This document shows, piece after piece, positions 11,984-13,456 of a stretch of DNA of 13,456 bases. The DNA comes from JAYWIG01 sp043789035 (GTDB taxonomy: Bacteria; Pseudomonadota; Gammaproteobacteria; Burkholderiales; Burkholderiaceae_E). A program made the position numbers and the translations under genes. The stretch covers positions 1-13,456 of the forward strand of contig JAYWIG010000134.1 in the NCBI GenBank assembly GCA_043789035.1, in the 5' to 3' direction. Below the pieces are notes generated by a model. It was not told the DNA's origin. It saw only the letters and a program-made list of their open reading frames with translations, and did no database searches. Every line of letters starts with the position of its first letter. The first letter of the stretch is position 1.

Positions 11984-13376
11984 GACTCTTTCTTCTTTCA
12001 TTGAGGCGAACCTTATCGCCGTTTTCTTTTGAGCGACGGTTTCGACGTGGAAATTCCAAATAAAAAGCAGCGCCGTTCATCCAGCGTTCGTCGAGCGCTG
12101 CAATGCCTCCCATTAGAAGCGCGATACGCCTCACCGATGCTAAACCCAAGCCGAAGCCCATCTTCACTTTTGCCACCGAGTCAGAGCCTCGATAAAAATC
12201 ATTGAATACATGTTTTGCATCTGCCGAGCCGATCCCAACGCCATTGTCGATTACGTAAACTCGCAATCTGTAACCCTTTACATGTAAGCAACCAATCAAC
12301 ACTTTCGAAGCCCCACTGTGCACAATTGCGTTGTTCAGTAGATTTCCGAGAGCTCTATCTAAAAGCGTCGGGTCGACCAGTACTTGAGCAATGCACGGGG
12401 CAACTCGAATTTCAATATTCTTCTGGCTAGCCAGAGGTAAGCTTTGCATGCGAAGTCGCTGGAAATTTTCAGCAATATTTACCAGCGAAAGCTGTGGTTC
12501 AACTGCATCGGCTTCAAGCCTTAAATGATTAAGCATGTGAGATAACAGTTGGTCAGCTGCCTCAAATGATTTTCGAACGCCTTGCGCTGCTTTGTTTCGC
12601 GTGGCTTCGTCCGACGCACGCATTGCCTGATCAAAGAACAAATTTGCAGCTTGCAATGGCTGCCCTAAATCATGCGAAGCGGCTGCAATAAAATGCGTTT
12701 TTGCATCTCGTTGCAGCGCCACTTCGGCATAGGCTTCTTCGAGCTTCAACGCAATTGAATCGCTTAATAACCGAGCGGACACTGCACTGCGCACCGAGCG
12801 TCGAATGATATCGCTCAAGAAAAAAAATAGTACGCCTGAACTGAAAAAGAATACTGCAAGAGCCGTCTCGATTGCCCCACCCCTTAACAACAGCCAAGCA
12901 ACCAGGGAACCGAGCACACTAACAATTCCAATTCGAATGATCTCGGTATTTTCCGGGCTACACATTACTTGCGTAGGAATCAGCATGGTGTAAAGAATTA
13001 TCATGCAAAGCATCGTTGTTTGATCTGCAAAAGGCAGCAAAAGCCAGATGCTAGCTATCACAATAGCATCGGCTCCGAGTAATACGAATTTCGAAGCAGG
13101 TGCCCAGACCCGAATAAGCTCGCGGGTTGTCGGCTTTCTAAATAACAACCCGGCATTGAGCAAAAACCATATTGAGAGCACTGTCAGGGAGCCAATTACC
13201 CAGATGTCAAACTGATATGGCGCTGCACGACCTTCAAAAAACCAATAGGTAATTGAACACGCAAGTACGAACAATAAAAACCCCCCGACCGCAGAAGCCG
13301 TACTCACCTTTAACGCATGAGTGATTTCCTCGGGGGTAGCAAGCCGCAGCGTGTTTTCATCGTTGTTGTTCAGCAT
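11961..13376 (-). CDS. Membrane sensor histidine kinase
   Basis: The protein has 471 residues from the chosen start. The N-terminal half (about residues 25-195) holds about six transmembrane helices with little periplasmic sequence, suggesting that it senses within the membrane or through a transported cue rather than via a large periplasmic domain. A coiled linker follows, then the dimerisation and phosphoacceptor box FIAAASHDLGQPLQ with H235, and the ATPase domain: N box LGNLLNNAIVHS (N348), DNGVGIG, and GFGLGLASVRR. All catalytic motifs are intact and there is no fused receiver. The ATG at 13376 (MLNNNDENTL) gives a short cytoplasmic N-terminus; an ATG at 13412 adding 12 residues is possible and has GGTGA upstream. 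It is co-transcribed with the overlapping response regulator gene. Confidence 0.92.
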   Translation of the reverse strand: MLNNNDENTLRLATPEEITHALKVSTASAVGGFLLFVLACSITYWFFEGRAAPYQFDIWVIGSLTVLSIWFLLNAGLLFRKPTTRELIRVWAPASKFVLLGADAIVIASIWLLLPFADQTTMLCMIILYTMLIPTQVMCSPENTEIIRIGIVSVLGSLVAWLLLRGGAIETALAVFFFSSGVLFFFLSDIIRRSVRSAVSARLLSDSIALKLEEAYAEVALQRDAKTHFIAAASHDLGQPLQAANLFFDQAMRASDEATRNKAAQGVRKSFEAADQLLSHMLNHLRLEADAVEPQLSLVNIAENFQRLRMQSLPLASQKNIEIRVAPCIAQVLVDPTLLDRALGNLLNNAIVHSGASKVLIGCLHVKGYRLRVYVIDNGVGIGSADAKHVFNDFYRGSDSVAKVKMGFGLGLASVRRIALLMGGIAALDERWMNGAAFYLEFPRRNRRSKENGDKVRLNERRKSHADVPNL

Positions 13377-13456
13377 AAATTCCAAGAAAGTACGCCAGCA
13401 GTGTAGCGTCATTCGGTGTCACCAAAACCTGATCCAATCGGCCAATCCGAACCTGA
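13377..13456. other. Upstream region of the kinase gene, window edge
   Basis: The 80 bp hold short direct repeats: AACCTGA twice (starting at 13424 and 13450) and CCAATC twice within the interval between them. They lie upstream of the kinase start and could be regulator half-sites, but the region is cut by the window end and no clear promoter boxes are seen. Confidence 0.2.

Overview
The window looks like the chromosome of a free-living proteobacterium of roughly 50% GC, most likely a gamma- or betaproteobacterium. The basis is the style of the copper P-type ATPase, the FMN-dependent PNPOx-like protein, the NarL/FixJ two-component pair and the OPT transporter. No rRNA, tRNA or marker protein fixes the species, so this is inference from protein style only.

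Layout. An OPT-family transporter (221-2203, minus) is divergent from a fusion protein (2277-3272, plus) made of a twin-arginine-like leader, a cytidine/adenosine-deaminase-type zinc domain and about six ankyrin repeats. A small basic unknown protein (3299-3487, minus), a PNPOx-like flavoprotein (3512-4093, plus) and a haloacid-dehalogenase-type HAD hydrolase (4151-4822, plus) follow. Then comes a gene-poor stretch with a short remnant of an IS91-type transposase (about 4978-5112).

A copper module follows: a CopZ-like metallochaperone (5445-5642, minus) and a CopA ATPase (5785-7971, plus), transcribed divergently from a shared 142-bp region. That region carries a good minus-strand promoter and nested inverted repeats. 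The module is bracketed by two direct copies of a 139-bp sequence about 80% identical by hand count (5298-5436 and 8215-8353).

About 1.07 kb without a convincing gene (7972-9043) contains the second copy, an array of ten 13-bp tandem repeats (8426-8560) and several short hairpins. Next is a large broken gene (9044-11331). A good ribosome binding site and signal peptide lead into one conceptual protein interrupted by two in-frame TAA codons and one -1 frameshift. It runs tail to tail into a two-component system on the minus strand: a membrane histidine kinase (11961-13376) whose 3' end overlaps a NarL/FixJ response regulator (11351-11983).

How parts work together: CopZ and CopA should form a Cu(I) buffering and export pair. 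The kinase and regulator should form a signalling pair with an unknown stimulus. The OPT transporter and the possibly exported deaminase-ankyrin protein share an intergenic region and may be co-regulated, but no pathway can be named. The most unusual items are the deaminase-ankyrin fusion, the direct repeats around copZ/copA, the 13-bp tandem array and the three-lesion secreted gene.
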